This document shows, piece by piece, positions 1 through 12,868 of a DNA stretch of 64,000 nucleotides (its first letter is position 1; every line of letters begins with the position of its first letter). The position numbers and the translations under genes were made by a program. The stretch comes from Telmatactis stephensoni. Taxonomy: Eukaryota; Cnidaria; Anthozoa; Actiniaria; Isophelliidae. The notes below the pieces were generated by a model that saw only the letters and a program-made list of their open reading frames with translations, was not told the DNA's origin and searched no databases. The DNA is taken from assembly GCA_029948255.1 (NCBI GenBank), contig JALIZF010001645.1, positions 434,001 through 498,000 of the forward strand. Reading direction: 5' to 3'.

Positions 1-2340
1 GGGTGATGAGCTACCCCAAATTTATTTTATTGATTTTATAATTTGCGATTCATATGTCATGATGCCACTTTATTATTTCATTTGCTTATTGATTGTTATA
101 ATATACCTCATTTATAACACGCGTTTTGATTGGCTGAGAGACTACCAAATTAATTATTGCATACTTTATATTCAGTAAAATATATTAGTTTTATATTCTT
201 TGTAATGCTCATATTGCTTTTGAACCTACTACCACAACTTCAACTACACTCTACACCTTCATCAACATTCGCTGCGATCTTTAAGCGACTAATTGGCTAC
301 GCGCCAATCTATACTCGTCACGTCACCCCGTCACCTATTTTGCCTTCAAGTGTTGATAGAATGTAGGAATATTGAATAATAAATGTGCATGTGGAACAAC
401 TGTTGAGTTCGAATTCCTGTAACCGTGCACCTCTCGTGATTACGTAGATTTTGGTTCCATATATGTTCCATTCACAAGAGCCACAACGTTGACCGAGCAT
501 TGATATAGACCCTCTTTCTTTTGGCATGTAAATTAATGTTGTTGTATCATCCTACGCTTTAAGGAAAAATACCAGTAGAAGTCGAAAGTATTTACTTTGT
601 TCATTTAAGGCCCGGCCAAACGGGAAATGTTTGATGACCAAACACGATCAAACCTTGTTTGGTGATCCAACATTTTGCCGTTTGACTACCTTGTTTGGTA
701 GTGTTTGATGTTTGTTTGATGGAGCATTTGAAAAAATGAAAATTTGAACTCCATCAAACATTCAATCAAACAATATCAAACATTTCTTTTGTTCTCGTGT
801 TTCATGGACAATGTTGGATTCGTTTGGCCGGCCAAAACGAACATGTTTGATGCGCGCATGCATACTACGCTTACTTATTCCCTCGTATCCATAGATACGG
901 ACCGATTTTATAAACAATAATACGCGCTGTTGTTTGCGGCGTATGTTTGATGCCGTTTGGTCACCCGTAAAGACCTTCGAGGACCAAACAATGTTGAATC
1001 ACCAAACAATGTTTCATCGTGTTTGGTCATCAAACATTTCCCGTTTGGCAGGGCATTTACACCTCTAGAGCTGGTTCATTTGTGTGCACTTCTTTGCCTT
1101 TTCACTAGCTCTTACGAAAAAAACCCAAAGAATATATTACTACGCGCAGTAGATGCTATGATAAACAAGATATATACTGGTTCTCTTAATAACTCATAAG
1201 CTTATGTTCCAGTGAATGAAATCGTTCTGTTATGATCACGTGTAATGTCTTGTAGTCGGAGGAAACGCTGATCAAGACAATGATATCGATAAGGATACTG
1301 ATTAGTTGCGATACAGATATTGCCCTCGTCGCATACTACATCTACATTTGCAAATCAGACTTGGAAATGTTCTTCCAGTCTTGAAATCTTGTACTTAAAT
1401 AGCAAATTTTGGTAAAAAAAATCCTTTGATCAAATGACTGTGAGATTCGAGCCCAAGATCCTTCTGTCTATACCCGCTTTTACTGACCTCTTCACTACCC
1501 GGCTATACTGAGTGATCATGAGTTGATGGAATCCTGTCACCAAAAGACACGCTTTGTCTGATCTGGTATATGAAATTCGTATTACTGTGAATACAATTGA
1601 AATGCAATTGCTTATGATTTCCTTCTGGGAATTCGTTTGAGAAGGCATATCAAAAACTCGTGCTTCGTATTTCATCAGGGGATTCAAAACACCTCGAAAC
1701 AATAAAAGCACTCGGCCTACGGCCTCGTGCTTTCATCATTTTCTCGGTGTTTTGAACCCCTGGTAAAACATTCGTACTCGTTCTTGATATAGCTATATGC
1801 ACAAACATGCACTGACCCTTCCAAATACAGAAGCTGGGACCGAAATGAACATTGGAAAATCTGTTGATAAGATGATTGTAAATAAGATTGTGAATTGTGA
1901 ATAAGATTCATTCATTCATTTATACTAATATCTTTTTTTATTTAAGAACATGCTAAAAGACGCAGGTGCATGAAACTGTTCTGCCTACAGACATGGCTAT
2001 TTTTTTTATTTATATGCAAATTTACGTTAAAAACATACTTAATGATAAGTGCATAAAGACAATCGGAACTTTGTTGAAAAAAAACACTCACAAAGAGCGA
2101 CAGAAATTAATGGTTTGAGTGCATTTATCACAAGTCTTTCCTCTTCTACTTACTACTTACTGCTTACTTACAACTTTCTTTCAGGTTTATAGACTGATGA
2201 CACGTTTGAATCAGATAATCGTGAGGACAGATGAAGGTAGAGACTTGAAAAGGACAGGATTCTAACAAACTGTAATAGGCGCCGACTTCCTAGAAATGCC
2301 TAAAGCTCAGTCATTCGTAACAAAACAAAACTTTTAGCAC
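1..2340. other. Non-coding 5' flank of the first GPCR copy
   Basis: No convincing coding exon is visible apart from the MITE at 609-1054. The stretch 1782-1882 is half of a repeat whose full inverted-repeat copy lies at 55384-55660. The stretch from about 1940 to 2340 is recognisably related to the DNA upstream of the copies at 11.8 and 17.5 kb, for example the block near 1955 matching 11245 and 16445. The first copy therefore shares its promoter-proximal DNA with the later ones. Confidence 0.5.
609..1054. mobile_element. MITE-like element with ~60-bp terminal inverted repeats
   Basis: The two ends match as an inverted repeat of roughly 60 bases with a few mismatches. The left end begins GGCCCGGCCAAACGGG and the right end finishes CCCGTTTGGCAGGGC. 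The interior is rich in the motif GTTTGAT and its complement. No transposase is encoded, so this is a non-autonomous DNA transposon. The flanks (CATTTAA left, CATTTAC right, the latter overlapping the last element base) hint at a degenerate target duplication. The superfamily is not identified. Confidence 0.7.
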
Positions 2341-2516
2341 GGCACCTCGTTCTAATTCCTTTGTATGTGGCAGGCAAAACGAATGTCAGAATTAGACATT
2401 GTATCAGATGATATATATAACGACAGTAAAAGGTCCATAATCAAGTGCATAACGTCCACAATAAAAAAACAACAACGACAACGTAACGAATTTTCCCAAG
2501 CACGGATCGAACAACC

Positions 2517-3545
2517 ATGAACAACAGCAGTAAAACGTTTAACATTACAGATGGGACATTCAGTAAAGTAGGAAGTTTGCAATGGAAATTCAGCACATAT
2601 GCAGCTATCATCATGTTAGTTGTGGGAATCCTTGGAAACTCACTCGTCCTTCTCATCTTGAGACAACGTAAAACAAAAACAAGACGACCATCGCATGAAT
2701 ACTTTATTGGGAACTTGAGCATCGCAGATCTGATCTTCCTGGTTTTATACGTGTTCACACGATATACAACAATTACAAGATCTTTACATTTTTGTAAGTT
2801 CTTCATTCCTATGATGTCTATTTCTTCGACAGTGAGCATGTACACAGTCACCGTTATTGCAATCTTTAGATTCAAAACCATTGTAAACCCCTTAAAGTTT
2901 AAGCCGAGGAGAAAAGCCATCTACGAAACACTCGTAGGCATATGGGTTTTGAGTCACGTCATCTTCATACCATACTTTCTAGTGCTGCAGTTCAATGAGA
3001 ATAAAGGATATTGTTACGAAAACTGGCCATCAAAGACAATGAACAAAGTCTACACCATGACATTATTCGTGGTAGAGTATCCAATTCCTATGATCATTAT
3101 CGCTATCTGCTACACTAAAATTGTCTTGTATCTTAAAGAACACAAAATTCCACATTGTGGACTGGGTCAAGGAAATCATCTTCAACTCGCTCGAAAACGT
3201 AATCGAGATAGAGAAGTGCTGAAAATCTCTGTGATTATTGTAATACTTTATAATGTTTCGACTTTGCCAGCACAAATTGCTTGGTTGAGCAAAATTGTTT
3301 TTGAGAATACTTCTATAGCCGAAGTACTTTTCCTCTTTTCAGACGAACTTTTACTCCTCCACAGTTGTTGTAATCCACTTGTGTACGGTACGATTTCCCG
3401 ACAATTCCGTGCTCAACTTGTCAGTTACGTGCGTTCTCTTCTCTGCTCTTGTTGTCCATGTAGGGCACAATCAATGAATGATAACACACAAGAACTAGTC
3501 ACTCGAGAGGAAAGGATACCAATGAACACAATGAGCACAATATAG
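2517..3545 (+). CDS. Intact class A (rhodopsin-like) GPCR, copy 1 of array
   Basis: Single-exon seven-transmembrane receptor of 342 residues, probably a plasma-membrane peptide or amine-like receptor; the ligand is unknown. Family landmarks are in order: N-glycosylation sites in MNNSS and NIT, TM1 GNS with N1.50, TM2 NLSIADL with D2.50, Cys at the top of TM3, TM4 Trp, an ECL2 Cys in GYCYENW, TM5 Pro and Tyr, TM7 NPLVY and a Cys-rich palmitoylation-like stretch (CSCCPC) after helix 8. Two activation motifs are altered. DRY reads FRF, and the TM6 CWxP motif reads STLP, without Trp. The ATG at 2517 is chosen because the N-terminus MNNxSKTFxIT recurs in copies 2-4. A splice-acceptor-like GTGGCAG about 145 bp upstream could end a 5' UTR intron. 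It is one of only two open copies. The exact subfamily is not resolved; neuropeptide-receptor-like is an inference. Confidence 0.9.
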   Translation: MNNSSKTFNITDGTFSKVGSLQWKFSTYAAIIMLVVGILGNSLVLLILRQRKTKTRRPSHEYFIGNLSIADLIFLVLYVFTRYTTITRSLHFCKFFIPMMSISSTVSMYTVTVIAIFRFKTIVNPLKFKPRRKAIYETLVGIWVLSHVIFIPYFLVLQFNENKGYCYENWPSKTMNKVYTMTLFVVEYPIPMIIIAICYTKIVLYLKEHKIPHCGLGQGNHLQLARKRNRDREVLKISVIIVILYNVSTLPAQIAWLSKIVFENTSIAEVLFLFSDELLLLHSCCNPLVYGTISRQFRAQLVSYVRSLLCSCCPCRAQSMNDNTQELVTREERIPMNTMSTI

Positions 3546-3559
3546 AAGAAGCTCACTAA

Positions 3560-3616
3560 TTGAGCAACCTTCCATAAAATCCTATACTCAGTAGGATTTT
3601 ATGGAAGGTTGCTCAA
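3560..3616. repeat. Perfect 25-bp stem hairpin just after GPCR copy 1 stop
   Basis: Two 25-base arms (3560-3584 and 3592-3616) are exact reverse complements around a 7-base loop, 14 bases after the TAG stop. It would form a strong hairpin in the 3' UTR. It is absent from copies 2-4, so it is more likely a tiny foldback MITE than a conserved regulatory element. Confidence 0.75.
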
Positions 3617-3756
3617 CCCTTATTCTGCTAATAGACCTTTTTACCGATATGGCGGCCATCTTGAATTATATTGTTTGTAATTTTTTTGATGACCCAATGT
3701 AAGATTAGCCAAGCTAAATTGGTTATCATCGTTAAATAAAGATTATTATTATAAGT

Positions 3757-3890
3757 AATACCATGACCCTGAGGGATATTAGTGATTAAATGTCCCCGAA
3801 GCCGAGGGAGGTTTAGTGGAAGTCTTTTACTAAACCTCCCGAGGCTGAGGGGACATTTAATCACTAATATCCCGAAGAAGTCATGGTATT
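3757..3890. repeat. Long hairpin (foldback) with 60-bp arms
   Basis: Arms of roughly 60 bases (from 3757 and ending at 3890) pair with few mismatches; both contain GATTAAATGTCCCC and its complement, and the loop is short. It is nested inside the 3634-5023 element. Confidence 0.8.
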
Positions 3891-4278
3891 ACTTTGTAAT
3901 ACCATGATCACCGAGGAAATAAACGAAATATACTTCGCTGTTTGTTCATCCAAAACTTGAAAATATTATACAATTCTTTTACCAATTGTGCGTAACCCTG
4001 TTCTCTGGGGACTTTCGAAAATAGATTTCTTTGTTATATACTTACAATGAACAAGTATTTATAGGTTGTTAATCAATTCGAAAGCTAAATGCTTTCTTTG
4101 TGTCGTTATGCTCATGCGCAAAATAGAATGCATAGATCCCACACGCGTAAGAGTGTGCAGTGGTAAGAGGTATCGGTGCGTTAGAAAGTTATAGAGTTTC
4201 GGGACAGCGTGCAAAGTTGTCCCGATCGTCCGATCCCGATGATTGCGTTAAATGAGGGACAACCACTCATGAATAACA

Positions 4279-4308
4279 TGAGGGACGATTAGTTCTAATC
4301 GTCCCTCA
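4279..4308. repeat. Perfect 30-bp palindrome, first of a GAGGGA palindrome cluster
   Basis: The 30 bases read identically on both strands, with outer half-site TGAGGGACGATTAG. Imperfect relatives follow at about 4318-4350 and 4354-4395, so the block to about 4440 can fold into several alternative hairpins. Confidence 0.75.
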
Positions 4309-4827
4309 TTAATTATGGATGAGGGAAGATTAGTTCTAATCATCCCTCATTCATAATTAATGAGGGAATATTAGAACTAATTTTCCCTCTTTCTATTCAT
4401 GAGGGAGGGATGTTAGCGATTAAACGTCCCTCCAAAAACAATAGATCCCGAGGTGATCATGGTATTATTATTATTATATATTATTATTATTATTATTATT
4501 ATGCAGTAATAACGTCTATATGCAAAATCTTACTATTAGCACAATAGGGCACAATTGCGTAACCTAGAGGCTATAATAATCTATCCTAAATAAAACTAAA
4601 TCAAAAAAAAAAGAAAACATATGTATATACATACTAAAACTAGAATGAAATGATTAACTTAATCTAATGAAATATGAATAAAAAACTATTGTATAAATTT
4701 ATAAGTAAATTTGCCGTTGTTGTTTTATACACTAACAATATTGCCTGATTTTAATATTACATTTTGCCATGAGAATATTCAGGCGATGCACCAGTTAACC
4801 ACCCTTGTCCCAGCAAGGGATGGACAC

Positions 4828-4828
<1 letters not shown>

Positions 4829-4901
<73 letters not shown>
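4829..4901. repeat. (TTA)n microsatellite
   Basis: About 24 uninterrupted TTA/ATT units. It causes long artificial Leu and Ile runs in translation and is not coding. A shorter ATT tract lies at about 4466-4502. Confidence 0.95.
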
Positions 4902-5029
4902 GTTCCTAAGGACATTATGGGATGTCCAGGGGACAAATTAATATGTATTTGTACCCTAGGCATCCCATAATGTATTCAGTGGAACGATAGAATTCAAGAT
5001 GGCCGCCATATTGGTAAAAGGTCCATTGT

Positions 5030-8000
5030 TGTTAAGCCGTTACTTTATATTATTTTCGGGGAAGAGTCACAAAACAGTACAACTAAATTTATGTAAAACT
5101 ATATATCATATTTAATCCTATATAATAAAGAATTTCATGGCTGCTTAAGTTTTTTTAGTTCAGTTTGAAATAAAATAACGTCAAGCCAAAAACATACTGT
5201 GTCAATGATATTGTGTCAATTGCACATACTGCGCTAAAAAACCGTCTGACCAATTGTTAATTGGTGTTTTTTTCAAAAGTTATAAGCTTTATTGTCAATT
5301 TGGAGTATGCAAAATTCTGTGTTGACCTATGCTCTTTCAGTTGATTGTATCTCAAAATCTATTTTGAAAATAAAATTCGGGCACACGATTTTTCTGTCAT
5401 TTATGGAGCTGGCGTTGTGCAAATTTGGAAAAAAATTCGCTAAATTCTAGTAAAGCCAAAACTCAAAAATATTAGATTGATTGGCTCTAAAATCAAAGCC
5501 AAAAAAAGCGCTTCCAAAGTTTACTAGCAGACGAAACGCTGTTCAGTTTCCGGCTAAACCAACCACGGTCAGAAGTCGCGGACATCAGCACTGCGCGTGC
5601 GTGGATTTTGCACCATAAAATGGCGTCCAAATCAAAAGGAAAATGTATGAGCGAGAAGAGAATAAATCAGAATTGCAATTTGATTATCGTACCTCGAATA
5701 TTTGCAGACCTCGTACTCTTTTCCATGTCGAGTTACCGTTCGGATGTAAATATTTTCCTATCTAGAACGTAAGGGACCTAAGGATTTCAGCGTACATTTT
5801 CAAGCCTTATATGTTAGTCCATCGTATAAGCCTCCATTGGCCCATACATTGCCTTCACTTTTCGAAGTAAATTCCACTAATCGCTGATGTTGTAAGATCT
5901 ATAGCTTGATTAATGTAACATCTGGAATAATTGCAGGCCCCGTATAATGCAAACTTCAACTATATTACTTGGAACTAAAACGATTTGCAGCTTCTTTTAT
6001 CGTGAATTTCAGCTTACACTTTCACTTCTAAAATGCTTCAAACCTTTTTTTCTTCGTTTCTATGGGCGTATTGGACAAGGCGGGAAGTTGAATTTTACGC
6101 CCTTGTAGTTTAATTAATTCAAAACGGAGATGGCTGTCATTTCTGATTTAAAAAAAAGGGAAATATCAAGCCATAAAAACATCTATAAGAAGGAACAATA
6201 AGATATCAGAAGCCTTTTAAAGATCACTATTCGAACAGTGTCAGTGAAACGTCAAAATGGGATTAAACACCTAATGCATTTGACTTAGAATAGTCCTAAA
6301 TTTACTTTTCAATAAATATATATCTTCTTAAAAATGAATAATTTCTATGTAAAGAGAGAAAATTCCCATATCATTACACTGAAATAGCTATAGCCTCGAT
6401 TTCTAAAAGAAAACCTTTTTAGAGAGTCTAAAACTATACAATATCCTTCAGTCCTGATTCCATTCAATGCATCGCACTCCGCGTTTCATGTCAAATTTGT
6501 TCTTCTTAATATGATTATAAGAATGGAAAGCATGGCGAAGTAACACGACAAAGTTTCTCAGTCTATCTAAGTTGAATCAGATGTGGAGCGTCCTCATTCC
6601 CTCAGATTTGAAATGAGATGAGTTACGTTGTTTCAAGTCTTTGATTTGGTATTTTCGCTTTAGTTCTGGTTAATTTATGTTATAATTTTCTGCAGACTAC
6701 TGTCAGTCGACTTAAGTAAAATCCAAACCAAACTGACTAAAACTTACCCTTTTGACAAAACGGTGCATTATGGATAACCAGGGCATTCCGTCAGCCGTGA
6801 CCAGGAGGGAGGAGGCGTCTCTAGGCAAACAGCCGCTCCACGTTGTTGCATTTTGTGACGTCACATTCGCTATCAACATATGGAGAAAGGGGTACAAATA
6901 GTAAATGCGTAAAATATCCATATTTTGACTGGAATCTGTTTTAAAATGATGTCTTATGCGGGGGAAGGCATGCAAGTGTTAGGCTGCAAATGTCTTGGAC
7001 AGCTATGTGGCAGTTTTTTGGTTCAGAAGTCGATGGATTGTTATTAAAAATATCTTGGTGCTTACTTCAGCAACAACGAAGATACTGAATACCCAGAGAG
7101 TTTGGTTGGCTCAAACTTCGTATCAATCATTCCACGGACCAATCAAACTCGACAGCCCGGCCCGTTTCTACCCAAGATCTTGGCCACGCATCGGGAGAAA
7201 TGATTTTTTGAAAAAAACTTGACTAGAAAAGCCTCTCGTTTTCTGTAAAGTCATTAATAAAGTCGTCTATTTTTTTCCATTTCTCGGTAGACTGATTATC
7301 TGCCATTGTGGTACGTTGTGGTGTTGTTTTGGGGAGAAAAGGGGTTTTAGAGGGATATTTTGTCGGCCATTCAACTTGACCTCGTCATTTACTGTTATCA
7401 AAGCTGCCAGCCTTTACTTCGAATAGTGAACCGGTGAAAAAGTGATTTCAAAAAAAAAAAAAAAAAACCACTCTAAAACGCGCACGTACAAATGCGTTCA
7501 AGAACCTGCCCAAAAGTTTCATTAAGATCCAATCTAGATAAAATAAGAGACATTTTGTTTCAGTAGTTGAAATTTATTGATTTTTTAAAATTTTTGTTTT
7601 TCCCCCAATGGTCATAATAAAATTGACAAATGACACAGGTAGCCCAAACTGATATCCATCGCGCGTAAAATACCGTAAAACGCCCTCTCGGGGTGCCCGT
7701 GATCTAATTGCCCCAAAGTTTACTCGACTTATTTTATAAGGTTTGCACGATTAATTTTTTTAAAGAAATATCTGTCTGATCTTTTTACAGTCAATGATTG
7801 TTAGGACTTCATTGATAGTAAGCGTATATAACTCGTGGACTGCATTAACATCGAGTTCCAATAATTTATGGCAGCTTCTCAGTTGGGCTTCCTGTGGTGG
7901 TCGCGATCTACCCATTCACTAGCCCATTCACTAACACCATGCGACTAATGGAATCAGTATTAGAATCAGACGTCTTTAAAGAAATATATTTTTATTTTTG

Positions 8001-8840
8001 TTATTATCAAATTTAAACAGAAAGATTGGACCGACCTGTAAAGCATATTTTCTGCTTATTCTTTCTGTTCTTAACTAAATGTAAATTTTTTCTAATTGGA
8101 TTTCAACATAAATCGTGAGGAACAAAAATCAATGCATCGTGATTTGAATACAGAAGTCCCGAATAAATTAAAATCAAAGATTCTCGAGTACTGTAGGATT
8201 CTCGAGTATTTTACTGTAGGAACAAATCGCCGAAAACTATTATAACGGAAGTTAGCATCGTATCGTATTATCGGGAATAGGAAGTGAAAGTTTGACAGAC
8301 CGGAAGTTAAGTTTACTACATAACAAGGCGAAAAATTTTTTTTTTCTAATTCCATACAAGATTCCAACCCGAACCCTTACATTTCCTTTATATTGCTTTG
8401 TTCGTTGATCAGTTGCGCGCTGCTCTAAATGATTGCCTGGGGTGCCTGTGGCATGGTGAATGTTTTTGCTACTTGACTCAACCGTACTTAGCTGGCCGCA
8501 TAATTAGAAACGAAATTGCTGATCACCTTCGACATTTGTATTTTCCCATTCAGAAACGAGAGAGGGTGGGACCGTTCACCGTCCAAAATCAGGCTAAAAA
8601 TAGAAATCCTCAAGAATATTTAACCATCCGGCATTTCAATGCATGAAGAAATAATATTAATTATCACAATTTCAAATTAGGATTTATGGGCACTTTGAAG
8701 GAAAAGGCAAGATAAATTGAAGCTGCCCTGATTTTTCAGTATTTCTAAATGGTTTATTGTTAAAATTATAAATGTTGCTCGAGTTATTATGAGATAAAAT
8801 TGAGTCCCAGACTCGTACCCAGTCGCTTCTAGTCTTATTC
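5030..8840. other. Gene-free spacer between GPCR copy 1 and the first duplication unit
   Basis: I see no conserved coding frame, tRNA or clear transposon here. There is a poly(A) tract near 7449-7466 and an unremarkable AT-rich background. The end near 8660-8700 has weak similarity to the AGTGCCCC-type repeat at 39858-40309. Confidence 0.5.
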
Positions 8841-10191
8841 GCGCACGCGCAGTGATTGATGGGAAATAAGTGGCGACTCAGTACGATTCTGGTGGAGACC
8901 AGCTTGTGAGTATTTCCGATACCTTTTTTCTTTGCCGCGATAGTAAATCGTGATCATGATGAAGTCGCATTTACAGTCATCTACGCAATACATCAACTTA
9001 TGTTTGTCAGTCCCATCGTGAAGGCACGTGCGACGTCAGAAGATGCTTTTTCCGTTGATTGTTCTTTTACTAAAGCAAGTCGTCTTATTTGGCCAGAATA
9101 TCAATAAAATGTCAAGACATTGCTCAGTATCGATTGCGCATAATATATTCGTTGAAATCATGGTAAACGAATACAAAAGAACAAGGAGGGTTTGAAAAAC
9201 AAAGCAAACATTTTAGATTTGCACGCGGGTTTTCGCTTTACAGCAAAAATCAGGCTGATATTAGGCAACCTATAGACCCATTGCAGCATGTTGGAATTCA
9301 GCTCAATCTGGGGGATAAAACAATGAATTTTAATTCTCAAGAGAGCGAAAGTCTTTTGTTTTGTCCCCCATATTGAGCTGCTCTGACGTCACATGCAAGG
9401 GGTCTATGTCCTATGGTCTATTGACGTACTGTCTAGATTGAAACTTTAGGAAAAGCTTTTGTTATATACTAATGTTTTTATTAAGAGCACAGTCTTGGCT
9501 TTCTTCATTAATTAAAGAATCTAATTATCATTACAATCTGTTGGGTTCGAGCCTTACTAATAGCTTAAACGAAAAAGACAAGGTAAATTGCATTGGAAAT
9601 ACAGCAAAATCAGAGCAACGATTGCTCTGATTTTGCTGTATTTCCAATTGTTTATGTCTGAAGGTCTATTAAAAAATTATATAAATGCCGCTAGCTCGAG
9701 TCATTATGAGATAAAGGTGAGACGTCTAAGCATTTCCGAAACCTTTAAGCTGTGCCGCAATCAAAGTCGTAATCATTTTGACATCAAATGTACAGTACAC
9801 TATGCCGTAAACCAATTTGTGTTCTTCCTGTTGTGAGGGCACGCAAGAGAAAATGAGGTACTTCGTATTCTCTTGAGGCACGTGCGACGTTAAAATTAAA
9901 GATGCTTTTCAGTTGCTTAAAGTTTGAATATCTTGCGCGACAAATGCACAATACACTACTGAATGGGTCTTTCGATTCTTAGTGTACGAGAACGAATACT
10001 AACACCGTTATTAATGATTAGTTTCGTTCTATTGTTCTATATTTGAGTCTTTTGTTTGGCTATTGAGTTACAGTATAAGGACTCCGATAAACATCTTGGT
10101 AACTTATATTTAAGTTCAACAAGATAAATGATCTTAGATATGTTTCTATTTCGGTAATTGATCCAAACTATTCTCAAACCATTCTACAATA

Positions 10192-10920
10192 AGCCACTTC
10201 ACGCTTTCACGCGTCCGCCATTTTGAATTGGGGCAAACGCGGAAAAATGTATAGAAATCTGGATCACTTTGACTCACAACTCAGCTCAATTTTGTCGGAT
10301 TTTCAAAATTTAAACTTCAATGATTTGCAAACATTCAAGTCATACGTCGGAATGAAATATGACTCGTACAAGTATTTTAACTATGTTTTTCAAGTCAATC
10401 ATATTTTCACGAATGTTCTTAATATTTACGTGTCGAACGTTTTATTTTGAAAAGAAAAATCCTCTTTTTCTCAACTTGTAGTTTTCCAATATTTATCATG
10501 TAAACAGGGATAAAAAAAGCCAACATCGTTTCCAAAAAAAATATTTTTTTTAAATACGACAAAAACGGGTTGTACTATTGAGTTATGGTAAGTCAAAGTG
10601 ATCCAGATTTCTATAGATTTTGGCGCGTTTGCCCTAATAGTCCAGTTTCCATTTGCTAGAGTCCGCTGAGCTTCTTGACAAAAGGCGCATTTATGCAGGG
10701 TTAGCCTCCTTTTAATTTTCAAGAAAGACCCATGGGAATGAAACTGATTTCTGTATTGTTCTTAGTCAAGATGTTTTACTTTTCTCGCTGGTATTTTTGA
10801 ATAATCTACCTTGACTCGAGGCTAACCCTGCGCCAATGCGTCTGCTGTCTAATTTTACAGCGGCATGAACAAACTCGAAAAAGGTCTATTCAAGATGGCG
10901 GACGAAAGCGTGAAGTGGTT
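10192..10920. mobile_element. TA-flanked non-autonomous DNA transposon, unit A only
   Basis: Ends are inverted repeats of about 31-36 bases (left AGCCACTTCACGC, right GCGTGAAGTGGTT, both running on to the motif CGCCATTTTGAAT or CGCCATCTTGAAT), with TA at 10190-10191 and 10921-10922. Inner inverted repeats (about 10228-10275 against 10585-10640) and a third pair (near 10693 and 10824) give a nested foldback structure. Unit B lacks it at the matching place near 16140, a near-empty site. TA duplication fits Tc1/mariner-like mobilisation; that is inference. Confidence 0.8.
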
Positions 10921-11789
10921 TATGCATAAAAGCACATGGCTATATATTAGAAACCGCAATACGACAATGAAGCAAAAGACTAGAACAAAGCCAGTCCCTT
11001 GCATGGCTGCCTTAATGCCACTTGTTAAGTTTGCATCGTCTTAATAAACAAGGATTCCAAGAAGCTAAGTTTTGATCTTAGCATATTGTATAATCATATA
11101 CTGAATTACGTCAACTGTGTCTGTACGCGAAGAATATGCCTAATTTTATAATGGTGTGCTAGACAACTTGACACTTAAAAATGATTCATTCACTCATTCA
11201 TTTATCTATCCATTATTCATACTTAAACTACATCTTTTCTGGCTTAACAAGATGCTAAAACGGCGCAGGTGCATGTAACGTTCTGCCCACGACCCTGGCT
11301 ATTCACGTTAAAGAACATACGAAGTGATAAACGATGACCATGTAATATGCATGAATACAATCGGAACTTTGCTGACAAAAGTGACTCACTAAGAGTACTA
11401 ACATCAGTTAATAGTGTGAGTGGTATTATCACAACATCCGTGCTTCGTCTGCTTCTTCATTTCACGTTTATAGACTGGCGACTCTTTTTCATCAGACAAT
11501 CATGTAGGCAGATGAAGCGACAAACGGTTCTATCATCTTCTAACAGGCCAACGACGTCCTAGATCCTGCCCGTACATACAGGAATCAAGACGAGGCTCAG
11601 TAATTCTAAATAAAAAAAAACGTTTTAGTTTGTAGTCTCGCTTTAATTCCTTTGTATTTGACAGGTGAAGCATATGTCAAACTGGACTATTGTAGTAGGT
11701 GATATATGACGCCGGTGACATGTTATATTCCAGTACATTATTGGCCGAAAAACAACGCCAAGGTCTTTTCAAACTTGGATTAAACAAAT

Positions 11790-12868
11790 ATGAATAACAC
11801 CAGTAAGACGTTTAGCATCACAGATGAAACATTCATCTCTCGAAGAAAGTCTTCAATGGAAAGTCAAGATGGCTGTAGCTGTTATCATGTTTGTTGTGGG
11901 AATCCTCTGGAAACTCACTCGTCCTTCTCATCTTGAAACAACGTAAAACAAAAACAAGACCACCTTATGAATACTTTATTGGGAACTTGAGCATCGCAGA
12001 TCTGATCTTCTTGGTGGTATATATGATCTTAGAATATGCTAGAATCAAAAAGTCGTTGTATTTTTGTAAGCTCTTTGTCCCTGTGATGTCTATTTCCTTA
12101 TTCGTGAGCATGTACACAGTCACCGTTATTGCAATCTTTAGATGCAAAGCCATTGTAAACCCTTTAAAGTTTAAGCCGGGAAAAAAGGCCATCTATGGAA
12201 CACTCGTAGGCATATGGGTTTGGACTTATGTCATCTTCATACCATACTTTCTAGTGCTACAGTTCAATGAGAATAATGGATATTGTGACGAAAACTGGCC
12301 ATCACAGATGATGAACAATGTCTACACCATAGCATTATTCGTGGTACAGTATCCAATTCCTTTGATCATTATAACCGTTTGCTACACCAAAATTGTCTTG
12401 TACCTTGAACACCACCAAATTCCACATAATGGACTAGGCCAAGGAAATCATCTTCAACTGGTTCGCAAACGCAAGCAAGATAAAGAAGTGTTGAAAATCT
12501 CGGTGATTATTGTAATACTGTACACTGTTTTGACTTTACCGTTTCAAATCGCTTGGTTGAGCAAAATTGTTTTTCAGAATACCTCTTTAGCCGAAGTACT
12601 TTTCCTCTTTTCAGACGAACTTTTACTCCTCCACAGTTGTTGTAATCCACTTGTGTACGGTACGATTTCCCGCCAATTCCGTGCTCAACTCGTCAATTAC
12701 GTGCGTTCTTCTCTTTGCTCTTGCTGTCCACGTAACCGTAGGACACAATCAGTGAATGATAACATACAAGAACTGGAGTGCAATATGGTGGTACTGACTG
12801 GGATAGTAACACGAGAGGCAAGGTTGAACACTAATGTAATAGAAGAGACCCAAACAAACGATTCATGA
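11790..12868 (+). pseudogene. GPCR copy 2, frameshifted near the N-terminus
   Basis: This is the same receptor family as copy 1. Reading from the ATG at 11790, an extra base near 11841 (CTCTCGAAG against CTCTCAAG in copies 3 and 4) and another near 11906 (CCTCTGG against CCTTGG) shift the frame by two in total. The start codon is thus cut off from TM1-TM7, which remain open from about 11891 to 12868. The rest is well preserved: FRC replaces DRY, and the TM6 proline motif reads LTLP. All other hallmark residues and NPLVY are present. The preserved body suggests recent inactivation, an unrecognised short exon, or assembly error. An AATAAA occurs at 13209. Confidence 0.85.

Larger units (their letters stand above)
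3634..5023. mobile_element. Composite non-autonomous element with GATGGCGGCC-type TIRs
   Basis: The left end 3634-3666 and the right end 4992-5023 are inverted copies of about 32 bases with few mismatches, centred on ATGGCGGCCATCTTGAAT. Inside are a 134-bp hairpin (3757-3890), several GAGGGA palindromes (about 4279-4440) and two ATT/TTA microsatellites. Copies of the motif ACCATGATCACC lie inverted near 3901 and 4447, suggesting a second nested element. No protein is encoded. Confidence 0.6.

Noticed and set aside
2441..2920. 159-residue minus-strand frame
   Set aside because: Antisense of the GPCR coding sequence; similar shadows recur at every copy for the same reason.
3560..3616. Intrinsic transcription terminator after GPCR copy 1
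   Set aside because: The stem is perfect but there is no U-run, the genome is eukaryotic, and other copies lack it; a small foldback repeat is the better reading.
4711..4963. Poly-Leu and poly-Ile frames
   Set aside because: Product of the TTA microsatellite; no conserved flanks.
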